Assembly: GCF_019139675.1 (NCBI RefSeq)
Contig: NZ_CP077077.1
Coordinates: forward strand, 3,844,001-3,908,000
DNA: 64,000 nt
Origin: Pseudomonas maumuensis
GTDB lineage: Bacteria; Pseudomonadota; Gammaproteobacteria; Pseudomonadales; Pseudomonadaceae
Direction: 5' to 3'
Position 1 is the first letter of the stretch, and each line of letters begins with the position of its first letter. Under the pieces are notes generated by a model. The model was not told the DNA's origin, did not search any database, and saw only the letters and a list, made by a program, of their open reading frames with translations. This document shows positions 56,406-64,000 of the stretch, piece after piece. The translations under genes were made by a program, and so were the position numbers.

Positions 56406-57227
56406 ATGAGCCCCTCTCCCTTTCACCCCACGCGAACGCCTGCCGTCACTGAAGCGGGAGAGCACCTGCGGCGCCTGCGACGCCAGGCCGGGCTCAGCCA
56501 GCTGGACCTGGCGTTGCTCGCTGGCGTTTCGCAACGCCACCTGAGCTGCGTGGAAACCGGCCGCGCCAAGGCCAGCCCCGCCACCCTGCACGCTTTGCTC
56601 GGCGCGTTGAGCGTCCCGCTCGAGCACTGCAACGAAGTCTTCCTCGCCGCCGGCTACGCACCGCGCTACGCCGCTTCGGCGCCAGACGCCCCGGCCTTGA
56701 AGATGGTGCATGACGCGCTCGAACACATCCTGCTGGCCAACAACCCCGCGCCGGCCATCGTCATCGCCAGCAACTGGGACATCATCGCGGCCAATGCCAG
56801 CGTCGGCTTGCTGTTCGCCATGGCCGGCGTACCGACAAGCAGCGCTACGCGCCTCAACCTGCTGGACACACTGCTGCGTCCAGGCGGGCTGGGGGATCAT
56901 CTGGTCAATGCCGACGAGATACGCGCAATCGCCTGGCAGCGGGCGGCGCGGGAAGCGCTGGGCAACCCTGACCTGGCGCAGCGGCTGCAAGGCTTGCCTG
57001 CCCCACCTGCGCTGGCGCCCGACACCCCGCTCGCACCGGTGGTGCTGACCCGGGTGCGCACTGCCGAGGGTGAGCTGAGGTTCCTGTCCACCTTCACCAC
57101 CTTCGGCATGCCGCAGGACATCACGGTGGCATCGCTGCGCATAGAACACCTGGTACCGGCCGACGATGAATCATGGCAAGCCATGGCGACAGCCTATCAA
57201 CGGGTAATCCGCAACGCCGAGATTTGA
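56406..57227 (+). CDS. MmyB-type HTH transcriptional regulator
   Basis: A 273-residue regulator. XRE-type HTH at residues about 17-55 (LRRLRRQAGLSQLDLALLAG and QRHLSCVETGRAKAS), followed by the MmyB-like ligand domain (ILLANNPAPAIVIASNWDII, LNLLDTLLRPGG, STFTTFGMPQDITVASLRIE). Such regulators often control a divergent neighbour, here the MAPEG operon. ATG 56406 is chosen because the in-frame ATG at 56355 lies within a perfect palindrome. Confidence 0.87.
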   Translation: MSPSPFHPTRTPAVTEAGEHLRRLRRQAGLSQLDLALLAGVSQRHLSCVETGRAKASPATLHALLGALSVPLEHCNEVFLAAGYAPRYAASAPDAPALKMVHDALEHILLANNPAPAIVIASNWDIIAANASVGLLFAMAGVPTSSATRLNLLDTLLRPGGLGDHLVNADEIRAIAWQRAAREALGNPDLAQRLQGLPAPPALAPDTPLAPVVLTRVRTAEGELRFLSTFTTFGMPQDITVASLRIEHLVPADDESWQAMATAYQRVIRNAEI

Positions 57228-57391
57228 GTAACAGCCTCGGCGTTAACCTCAGTGACAACCTTCACGACGACGACAAGCAAGTACTGATAAACCAAGCTAT
57301 CCGCTTAATCACCCGCACTGCCCATCAGTATCCAGCGCTGCCCCTGGGTTCGAATGTCGCAGGCAAAATCCCACCACAGATACGCGTGGAC

Positions 57392-58744
57392 TCAAGCCTG
57401 TACTGCCTGCCCCGTCACCGCTGCGCCTTCCAGCACCATCCCCTCGCGCATCCGCTGCGCATCCCGGCTGAAACACCTCGAAGCCGCCAGTAGGAACACC
57501 ATGGTCAGCATCAGCGCCACGGGTATCAGGTACATCGCGTCATGCAGCCCCTGGGCCTTGAACGCCTCGCTCATCACGCCCTCGCCCGCCGCCGTCATCG
57601 CCGCCACGGCGAAGTGGTCCGACAGCCCGCCGACCACTACCGGCCCCAGACCGCCGCCAAGCAGGTACAGCCCGGCGAAGAACAGCGCCATGGCGGTGGC
57701 CCGCAAACGCGGTTGCACCACGTCCTGGATGGCGGTGTACACGCAGGTGTAGAAGTTGTACGAGAACAGCCAGCCGATCCCGAAGACCGCCACGAACACG
57801 CCCAGCTCGATGCGCCCGGCATGCAGTGCCCAAGCGGTACACAAGGTTGCGACCAGCATGCTCAGCGCGGCGAACACCAGGCGGCCATTGGTGAAGCGCT
57901 GATGCACCTTGTCGGCCACCCAGCCGCCGAGGGTCAGGCCCACCAGGCCGCTGAGCCCGACGATCAGCCCGGTAGCCACGGCGGCGTCGTGCAGCGGTAG
58001 TGCGAAGTAGCGCTGCAGCATCGGCACCATGAACGAGTTGCAGGCGTAGGTGGCGAAGTTGAAGGTCAGCCCCGCCAGCACCAGCCAGGCGAAGGTGGGC
58101 ACGCTCAGTACCCGGCGCAGCGGGCGGTCCAGCGGGGTCTGGGCGATGGCCACAGACTCCGCCGCACCGCGCGCGGGTTCGCGGATCATGAAGATGAACA
58201 GCGCCAGCAACACGCCGGGCACGGCGGCAATGAAGAACGGTGCGCGCCAGCTGCCGAAGGCCTCGACCATCGCGCCGATGCTGAAGAACGCCAGCAACAG
58301 GCCAAGCGGCAGGCCGAGCATGAAGATGCCCATCGCCCTTGCCCGCCGCCCGGCGGGGAACAGGTCGCCGATCAGCGAGTTGGCCGCCGGCGCATAGCTG
58401 GCCTCGCCGATGCCCACGCCCATGCGCACCAGCAGGAAGCTCCAGAAGCTGCCGACCATGCCGTTGACCGCCGTCAGCCCGCTCCAGGCCAACAGGCCCC
58501 AACCCATGAGCTTGCTGCGTGAACCGGTGTCGGCGATACGTGCCAGCGGCAGGCCGGCGATGGCGTACACCAGGGTGAAGGCGGTGCCGATGATGCCGAT
58601 CTGGAAGTCGCTCAGGTGCCACTCCAGGCGGATCGGCTCGATGACGATGGCGGGTATGGTGCGATCGAAGAAGTTGAACAGGTTGGCCAAGAACAGCAGG
58701 AACAGGATGCGCCAGGCGTTGGACGCTTGGGGGGCGGTGGGCAT
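57392..58744 (-). CDS. MFS transporter (Spinster-like)
   Basis: A 450-residue transporter with twelve likely helices. N-terminal NLFNFFDRTIPAIVIEPIR and the loop DTGSRSKLMGWGLLAWSGLT, then GIGEASYAPAANSLIGDLFP, fit the Spinster-like MFS subfamily. Substrate unknown. The ATG at 58744 gives a short polar start MPTAPQASNAWR. No partner enzyme is adjacent; the 57228-57391 gap contains nothing recognisable. Confidence 0.9.
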   Translation of the reverse strand: MPTAPQASNAWRILFLLFLANLFNFFDRTIPAIVIEPIRLEWHLSDFQIGIIGTAFTLVYAIAGLPLARIADTGSRSKLMGWGLLAWSGLTAVNGMVGSFWSFLLVRMGVGIGEASYAPAANSLIGDLFPAGRRARAMGIFMLGLPLGLLLAFFSIGAMVEAFGSWRAPFFIAAVPGVLLALFIFMIREPARGAAESVAIAQTPLDRPLRRVLSVPTFAWLVLAGLTFNFATYACNSFMVPMLQRYFALPLHDAAVATGLIVGLSGLVGLTLGGWVADKVHQRFTNGRLVFAALSMLVATLCTAWALHAGRIELGVFVAVFGIGWLFSYNFYTCVYTAIQDVVQPRLRATAMALFFAGLYLLGGGLGPVVVGGLSDHFAVAAMTAAGEGVMSEAFKAQGLHDAMYLIPVALMLTMVFLLAASRCFSRDAQRMREGMVLEGAAVTGQAVQA

Positions 58745-59231
58745 AGTCGGGTCCCTCGTTATTGTTGTTCGGGGCTTCCAGCACGCCACACGAAATCTAG
58801 AGAGAGACCGTGGAAACGTCTGCCAACATTGACCGCATTGATGACGGTAAATGCTTGGCGGCGATCATTACCAAGCCGCTGCGACTGCGGATTGCAGCAA
58901 CATAAGACTGAAAAGTCAGACTCACTTGCCCCTACCGCTCTCCCTTCGGCAGGGAAAATGCTTGCAGTTATCACCGACCACTTCTGAGCAACAACAAAAA
59001 ATCACACTACTCCCTTCCAGACATTTAATCCTAGCTGTTGATCAAGCGCATGCTATGACATTTCGAAATTCTCCCTTCGCAAAACCGAACAAACTACAAA
59101 TATTCACGCTCGTCGTACGAAAACCCACGCCAGCCATACAGCACCTATAGTTTAAATACGCGTGACAACTGACTAACACCCCCTACGCCTGCCAGCATAA
59201 AGCAGCTCAATTGAACCAAGGGGACACACGA
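58745..59231. other. Intergenic region, low GC
   Basis: About 490 bases without a supported gene. A short hairpin (GACT-GAAA-AGTC) lies near 58905-58916. Composition falls toward the lipoprotein gene at 59232, indicating the start of a compositionally distinct segment. No repeat, tRNA or attachment site was seen. Confidence 0.4.
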
Positions 59232-60536
59232 ATGAACAGACACTGTGCCTATCGCACCTCTAAAAGCATGTTAAAGCTAGTAATTTTTTGCACTTTCACA
59301 TTGGGCGCAGTGGGTTGCTTGAGTCGCCATCTCCCCCCAGACAACGACCAGATAAAGTGCGAGCACGGTGGCGGATTCGACCCATTCACCAATTCGTCGT
59401 TTGATCCAGGTAGCAAAGCGCGACTCGACGCAAACCCTCTACTGAGGGTTGTCGAATTCACGGACGATGGCGAATTTGTAAACCGCTGCCAGTTGAGCGA
59501 TGTTATCTATGCCGTCAGAGGCACCCCTCGCGCCACTGGCACGCAGATACCACCCGTAAAGGTGCGGACCCCTAAGCTTGTCGTGATTTACATACACGGT
59601 TGGAAACACGACGCGGACACCCAGGACAATGACGTCCTTCAATTCCAGACGTTATTGAAGCAGCTCAAGACCCTGGAGTCGCACCGCGATAAGCCACGTG
59701 ATGTTGTGGGTATCTTCATCGGCTGGCCTGGCAGAGCATTAGATGTTCCAATTCTGGATAACTTGAGTTTCTGGGGGCGTAAGGGCGGGGCAGATCGTGT
59801 GGCAGCAGCAGGCAATGTAGCGAAACTTTTGAGTTCGATCAGGAGTGTTAGCTGCCTGGAAGAGGCCTCTGAAGACTTCATTGTAGGTATCGGCCACAGC
59901 TTTGGTGGACGAGTACTCTACACTGCAACAGCGCCCATGTTTATCAATGCGCTGGCGATGAGTCACCCTGGCAATAAAAACATGCACTATGAGCAAATTT
60001 CCGGAGTTATCGACCTGACCATATTACTGAACCCTGCATTCGAAGCATCGCGATATACAGCTCTGGCAGCCAGCAGGAGATACCAAGAGACCTTAGGCAA
60101 TTCACAGCAGCCGGTACTACTCACCGTGTCAACCGATAATGACCTGGCGACTCGCTATGCGTTTCCAACCGGACAAATACTGGGAACTCGCTGGAGAGAA
60201 CGTGAGCGCACCACGCTAGGAAACCACCAACCTTACCAAACACACACACTAAGTTCGAGTGAAGGCCTGCCAGCATCAGGCGAAAACTTTTGGTACGACA
60301 GTTTTTGCCAAAGCAACATTTGCCTAAAGAATAAAGACACCATTTCAGGCTATCCATTTATAGTAGCCAGCACCGACGCTACTGTACTGAATGGTCACAA
60401 CGGCATATGGTCGGAAGATTTCAAATCCTGGCTCTCCAACTTCATTGAAGTCAGTAGCGCCAAACAGGGCGATGCCGCGGGTTCAGGACTTAAATGCCCG
60501 ACACGATCCAAAGCCACTGTCCAGGCCAAGCGTTAG
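59232..60536 (+). CDS. Lipoprotein alpha/beta-hydrolase-like protein, moderate GC
   Basis: A 434-residue protein with a lipoprotein signal (LKLVIFCTFTLGAVGCL). It then has an alpha/beta-hydrolase core: VVIYIHGWKHDAD as the oxyanion strand and IVGIGHSFGGRVLYT as the nucleophile elbow with Ser in GHSFGG. A late His is present in LNGHNGIWS. AAGGGG precedes ATG 59232; another ATG 21 bases upstream lacks a ribosome site. GC content is lower than its neighbours. Similar serine hydrolases include cell-surface esterases and T6SS lipases; which one this is cannot be told. Confidence 0.75.
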   Translation: MNRHCAYRTSKSMLKLVIFCTFTLGAVGCLSRHLPPDNDQIKCEHGGGFDPFTNSSFDPGSKARLDANPLLRVVEFTDDGEFVNRCQLSDVIYAVRGTPRATGTQIPPVKVRTPKLVVIYIHGWKHDADTQDNDVLQFQTLLKQLKTLESHRDKPRDVVGIFIGWPGRALDVPILDNLSFWGRKGGADRVAAAGNVAKLLSSIRSVSCLEEASEDFIVGIGHSFGGRVLYTATAPMFINALAMSHPGNKNMHYEQISGVIDLTILLNPAFEASRYTALAASRRYQETLGNSQQPVLLTVSTDNDLATRYAFPTGQILGTRWRERERTTLGNHQPYQTHTLSSSEGLPASGENFWYDSFCQSNICLKNKDTISGYPFIVASTDATVLNGHNGIWSEDFKSWLSNFIEVSSAKQGDAAGSGLKCPTRSKATVQAKR

Positions 60537-60691
60537 GACTATTACAATCCAGCGCGCGAGTTTCATCTACAGGGAACCCGCTTGCTCCCAAAGGGATATC
60601 ATTTTCTGTATGACAGCACTTCCTGCGAAACGATAGGAATTAGTTTTCCGTGCTAACGGCCCCGGCCGCCCGAAGGCGGCCGGGCTCCAGC

Positions 60692-61162
60692 TTAGAAAGG
60701 CTTGGTCGGCAAGTACTTGCCATCCAGGGTGATCACCGCGCGGGAACCGCCTTCCGGGTCGTCGACCTTCTTCACGTCGAGCTTGAAGTTGATGGCGCTG
60801 ATGATGCCGTCGCCGAACTTCTCGTGGACCAGTGCCTTCAAAGTCGTGCCGTACACCTGCAGCATCTCGTAGAAGCGGTAGATGGTCGGGTCGGTCGGCA
60901 CGCCGCCTTGGATGCTGCCGCGCAGCGGCACGGTCTGCAGCAGGGCGATACCGTCGGCGTCCAGGCCGAGCTTGTCGCCCACCACCTGGGCAGCGCTGGC
61001 CGGCAGCGGGTGCTGGCCCAGCAGCGCGGCAGTGACGAAGGCTTCGGACAGGCCGGTGCCGTCGGTGATCTGGGCGAACGACAGGTCCTTGCGGGCCTTG
61101 GCCAGGAGGATGACTTCGCTCAGGGCAAGGCGGGCGTTCTGGCTGATTTGCGACTGGATCAT
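60692..61162 (-). CDS. cynS: Cyanate hydratase (cyanase)
   Basis: A 156-residue enzyme that converts cyanate and bicarbonate into ammonia and CO2. N-terminal HTH-like domain ([19 protein letters not shown]) and the catalytic region [18 protein letters not shown] with the Arg/Glu pair and the conserved serine in GIISAINF. Downstream of cynT in the same direction (28 bp), as expected for a cyanate operon in which carbonic anhydrase resupplies bicarbonate. Confidence 0.96.
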   Translation of the reverse strand: MIQSQISQNARLALSEVILLAKARKDLSFAQITDGTGLSEAFVTAALLGQHPLPASAAQVVGDKLGLDADGIALLQTVPLRGSIQGGVPTDPTIYRFYEMLQVYGTTLKALVHEKFGDGIISAINFKLDVKKVDDPEGGSRAVITLDGKYLPTKPF

Positions 61163-61190
61163 GGTGTGTCTCCTTGGGTTTGAAAGGGGT

Positions 61191-61850
61191 TCAGGCAACG
61201 TGCCTGGAGGGGTGGGAAACGGCGTTGACGTCGGGGTTCTGCGCCAGGGCGACGAACTGGCCGGTACGTCCGTCGAAGGCATCGATGCGGCCGCTTTCGA
61301 TGTCGTAGATCCAGCCATGCAGGCGCACGCGGCCCTCTTCCAGGGCCAGGCGTACCGAGGGGTGGGTCTGGATATTGGCCAGTTGGGCGATCACGTTCTC
61401 GCGCACCATAGCCTCGACCTTGGCCTGCGGGCTGTGATGCTGGCGCGCCTCGTTGACCACCCGGGCGGAGTCGGCGTAGCGCAGCCAGCCGGCCACGGCG
61501 GGCATGTGGTCCAGGCACTTGCAAGTGGCGATGGCGGTCATGGCGCCGCAGTCGGAATGGCCGCAGATGACGATGTCGGCCACCTGCAGGGCGGCGACGG
61601 CATATTCGACCGAGGCCGATACGCCGCCAGGCTCAGGGCCGTAGGACGGCACGATGTTGCCGGCATTGCGGATGACGAACAGGTCGCCCGGCTCGCGCTG
61701 GGTGACCAACTCGGGCACCAGGCGGCTGTCGGAGCAGGAGATGAACAGCGCCCGCGGGCTTTGCTGGGTGGCCAGGTCCTTGAACAGCTTGACCCGCTCG
61801 GGGAAGGCGTCGCGCTGGAACTTCAGAAAACCGTCGATGATGTCTTTCAT
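61191..61850 (-). CDS. cynT: Beta-carbonic anhydrase
   Basis: A 219-residue beta-class enzyme. Zinc ligands Cys/Asp in [12 protein letters not shown] and His/Cys in [11 protein letters not shown]. It hydrates CO2 to bicarbonate, keeping cyanase supplied. First gene of the operon, divergent from cynR. ATG 61850 has weak ribosome-site-like sequence; a longer frame starts 12 codons upstream. Confidence 0.95.
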   Translation of the reverse strand: MKDIIDGFLKFQRDAFPERVKLFKDLATQQSPRALFISCSDSRLVPELVTQREPGDLFVIRNAGNIVPSYGPEPGGVSASVEYAVAALQVADIVICGHSDCGAMTAIATCKCLDHMPAVAGWLRYADSARVVNEARQHHSPQAKVEAMVRENVIAQLANIQTHPSVRLALEEGRVRLHGWIYDIESGRIDAFDGRTGQFVALAQNPDVNAVSHPSRHVA

Positions 61851-61904
61851 GGCTGCTTGCCTCAATGTCGCGGTGTGTTGAGGCAAAGGTTACGCAGCGC
61901 ATTA

Positions 61905-61957
61905 CATAAGGTAAAAGTCTCATTTATGATGAAGCACATCAGATTATCTTATGGGAA
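61905..61957. promoter_or_regulatory. Probable CynR operator between cynT and cynR
   Basis: CATAAGGTAA at 61905-61914 and TTATCTTATG at 61944-61953 form a 9-of-10 inverted repeat around a 29-bp AT-rich centre that should contain both divergent promoters. This placement fits a LysR activator site. Confidence 0.5.
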
Positions 61958-61962
61958 CAGCC

Positions 61963-62880
61963 ATGCTTGCCCGGCACCTCCAGTACTTTCTCGCAGTGGC
62001 GCAACACCACAGCTTCACCCGCGCCGCAGCGGCGCTGCATGTCTCCCAGCCGGCGCTGTCACAGCAGGTCAGGCAACTGGAAGAAAGCCTCGGCGCGCAG
62101 TTGTTCGACCGTTCCGGGCGCGCCACACGCCTGACCGATGCCGGGGAGGTCTACCTGCGCTATGCCAAGCGGGCGGAACAGGAACTGCTGGAGGCCAGGC
62201 GCGCCATCCATGACGTGGGCGACCTCAGCCGGGGATCGCTGCGGGTGGCGGTGACACCGACCTTCACCACCTACCTGATCGGCCCGCTGGTCGAGGCCTT
62301 CCATGCGCGTTATCCGCACATCACCCTGAACCTGCGCGAGATCGCCCAGGAGCGCATGGAGGAGCTGTTGCAGGCCGATGAACTGGATGTCGGCATCGCC
62401 TTCGATGAGGTCCACAGCCAGGACATCGACAGCCGCCCGCTGTTGGTGGAAACCCTGGCGCTGGTGGTCGGCCGCGCGCATCCGCTGGCCACTGCCCGCA
62501 GCATTGGCCCGCAGGCGCTCAACGACGAGTCGCTGATCTTGCTTAGCGCCGAGTTCGCCACGCGCGAGCAGATCGAGCGCTATTGCCGCCAGCACGGCAT
62601 CCAGCCCAAGGTGCGCATGGAGGCCAACGCGATTGGCGCGGTGACCGAAGTGGTGCGCCGCACAACCCTGTCGACCCTGCTGCCTGCCACCCTGGCCCAG
62701 GCCCATGACGACCTGACCGCCATTGCCCTGGACCCACTGCGCCTGCAGCGCACCGCAGTTTTGATGCAGCGCAGGGGCGCCTACCAGAGCGCGGCGGCGC
62801 AGGCGTTCATCGAAGTGGCCACGGCAGTGGCGGCACGCCTGGAAACGGGCGACAGCGCAGCCGAAATTCAGCTCAGCTGA
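61963..62880 (+). CDS. cynR: LysR-family transcriptional regulator CynR
   Basis: A 305-residue regulator closely resembling E. coli CynR as I remember it: [20 protein letters not shown] at the start, [22 protein letters not shown], and DELDVGIAF and [18 protein letters not shown] in the effector domain. ATG 61963 matches the CynR N-terminus; an ATG at 61951 would overlap the inverted repeat. Expected to activate cynTS with cyanate. Its 3' end overlaps the convergent small gene by 13 bases. Confidence 0.93.
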   Translation: MLARHLQYFLAVAQHHSFTRAAAALHVSQPALSQQVRQLEESLGAQLFDRSGRATRLTDAGEVYLRYAKRAEQELLEARRAIHDVGDLSRGSLRVAVTPTFTTYLIGPLVEAFHARYPHITLNLREIAQERMEELLQADELDVGIAFDEVHSQDIDSRPLLVETLALVVGRAHPLATARSIGPQALNDESLILLSAEFATREQIERYCRQHGIQPKVRMEANAIGAVTEVVRRTTLSTLLPATLAQAHDDLTAIALDPLRLQRTAVLMQRRGAYQSAAAQAFIEVATAVAARLETGDSAAEIQLS

Positions 62881-63206
62881 GCGATCAACACCGCATTGGT
62901 GTAGATCAGGCTGCCATCGCTGGCCCGGTGCCCGACCAGGTGGAACTGGCCACGCTCGTCGTCGCTCAGGTAGACGCGCAGGCGGCAGTCCGACAACGGG
63001 CCGTAGCCCTCGGGCAGCACCAAGTTCAGGCTATCCATGTCGACATCCACCATCGCCTCGGGCTCGTGGCTCTGTTGCAGGCGTTCTTCGGCCTGCTCCA
63101 ACTTGCGGTGGTTCACGCCCTGGATGTCGAAGTGAATATCACCCACCGGGGTGGATCTGCGATCACCCTCAGCTTTGAACCAGCCTTCGATCGTCAGCGT
63201 ACTCAT
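62868..63206 (-). CDS. Hypothetical protein, 112 aa
   Basis: Not recognised. Soluble, acidic, with strand-rich ends ([39 protein letters not shown]). GGAGTTGCC precedes the ATG. Convergent with cynR and overlapping its last codons. No family named. Confidence 0.6.
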   Translation of the reverse strand: MSTLTIEGWFKAEGDRRSTPVGDIHFDIQGVNHRKLEQAEERLQQSHEPEAMVDVDMDSLNLVLPEGYGPLSDCRLRVYLSDDERGQFHLVGHRASDGSLIYTNAVLIAQLS

Positions 63207-63298
63207 GGCAACTCCTCATGCTGTGGAGCATTTTCGATCACTGCTGATGGGGTTGACCCTGGCGTGGTTCGGAACGTTCCACTCGGTCGCCCGGCCGC

Positions 63299-64000
63299 TC
63301 AGGCGCCTTGCGCCAAGGCCGCCTCCATTGCCCTGGCCTGCTCCCGCAGTGCCTGGCAGAACGGCTCCAGCACCGCCGATGCGGGCCGCAGCTCGGGCCG
63401 GATCAGCATCACCTGGTACGGCACCGACAGGCTCAGGCGGCGAATCGCCAGCCCAGCCTGCCCCGCTTCCAGCCCGCTCAACGGGTTGATGATCGCCACC
63501 CCCAGGCCCTGCCGGACCATGGCGCACACCGAGGCGGCGCTGGTGGTCTCGATGATCGTGCGGCGGTTCACGCCGGCCTCGCGGAAATGCCGGTCGAGTT
63601 GCTGGCGGTAACTGTCCAGGCTGGCCAGGTTGATAAAGTCGACCTCGTGGAAGTCCTGCAACTGGAGTACCGGCTTGGCCAGCAAGGGGTGCTGCGCGGG
63701 CAACACGCAGACCATGTCGGCACTGAACAACAGTTCGCCGACCGCGCCCCGCGGCACCTGCGCGGTCTCGGTCAGGCCGAGGTCGTGCTGCTGGGCGACC
63801 AGCGACTCCTCCAGCAACGGCGACTCCTGCGCGGTAATGCTCAGGCTGACACCGGAGTGCTGCTGGTGAAACGCCTTGCAGGCCTTGGGCAACAAGGTTT
63901 GCGAGAACAATGGCAGGCAGGTGATGGCCAGCCGGCCTTGCTCAAAGTTGCGGATGGCCTGGGCGAAGCGGTCGATGCGCTCGAGGCCGACGAAGGCACG
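63299..64000 (-). CDS. LysR-family regulator, N-terminus beyond window edge
   Basis: The frame is open to the right edge, so the DNA-binding domain is missing. Visible is the effector domain of a LysR protein: FEQGRLAITCLPLFSQTLLP, the loop AQHDLGLTET, VCVLPAQHPLLAK and VCAMVRQGLGVAIINPLSG. It ends at 63299. Target unknown because the upstream region lies outside the window. Confidence 0.85.
   Translation of the reverse strand, partial: RAFVGLERIDRFAQAIRNFEQGRLAITCLPLFSQTLLPKACKAFHQQHSGVSLSITAQESPLLEESLVAQQHDLGLTETAQVPRGAVGELLFSADMVCVLPAQHPLLAKPVLQLQDFHEVDFINLASLDSYRQQLDRHFREAGVNRRTIIETTSAASVCAMVRQGLGVAIINPLSGLEAGQAGLAIRRLSLSVPYQVMLIRPELRPASAVLEPFCQALREQARAMEAALAQGA

Noticed and set aside
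1..64000. CRISPR arrays, tRNA and rRNA genes, transposases
   Set aside because: No regularly spaced repeats, cloverleaf-like sequences or DDE/serine/tyrosine recombinase motifs were found on reading either strand.

Overview
The window is GC-rich (about 64% by eye) and looks like a chromosome segment of the Pseudomonas putida group. Evidence: a fused six-gene Mrp/Pha antiporter operon, phnWX, an LdcA/LdcC-type decarboxylase beside dnaQ-rnhA-gloB-mltD, the yej peptide ABC operon, Pseudomonas-type REP palindromes with TCCCACAGG or GCTCCTACAG cores, and the small DUF6124 and DUF3077 families. No tRNA, rRNA, CRISPR array, integrase or complete insertion sequence was seen. Family assignments are from reading and memory; no database search was possible.

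Layout. 1-644: end of a DMT transporter. 834-6882: Mrp cation/proton antiporter operon, every junction overlapping by a few bases. 6886-8261: four small genes of unknown function. 8377-9972: chemoreceptor with an extra C-terminal sensor-like region. 10135-10539: zinc-finger-degenerate DksA paralogue. 10871-16426: five-gene short/branched acyl-CoA catabolic operon (hydratase, dehydrogenase, thiolase, SDR, acyl-CoA synthetase). 16551-25680: two tandem 1500-residue LRR/NEL E3-ligase-like toxins, the downstream one frameshifted before its catalytic cysteine. 25746-26768: AraC regulator. 26826-29771: LysR regulator and 2-aminoethylphosphonate degradation (phnWX). 29842-33006: FMN reductase, a small protein and a basic amino-acid decarboxylase. 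33149-37694: dnaQ, rnhA, methyltransferase, gloB, mltD. 37873-45230: YejA-type binding proteins (two) and YejBEF.

45231-52100 is the accessory part. It starts with an AT-rich standalone gene (45379-47469) whose product joins an N-terminal segment closely resembling the N-terminal domain of translation initiation factor IF2 to an OLD-like ABC ATPase/TOPRIM-type nuclease. This is the best candidate for an undescribed system, probably anti-phage defence with a host-factor mimic as sensor or decoy. It is followed by a structured RNA leader in front of a DUF6124 gene, a DUF3077 gene whose expected ATG reads ATA, a GNAT acetyltransferase with an excisionase-like tail, four small genes of unknown function and a truncated orphan VgrG.

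52266-64000: a polyamine-type binding protein with a divergent LuxR regulator, an AAA/STAND-like ATPase behind a symmetric 42-bp element, a MAPEG pair, an MmyB-type HTH regulator with a palindrome near its start, a Spinster-like MFS transporter, a moderate-GC lipoprotein hydrolase, the cyanate operon (cynS, cynT, cynR), a small unknown gene and a LysR regulator cut by the window edge.
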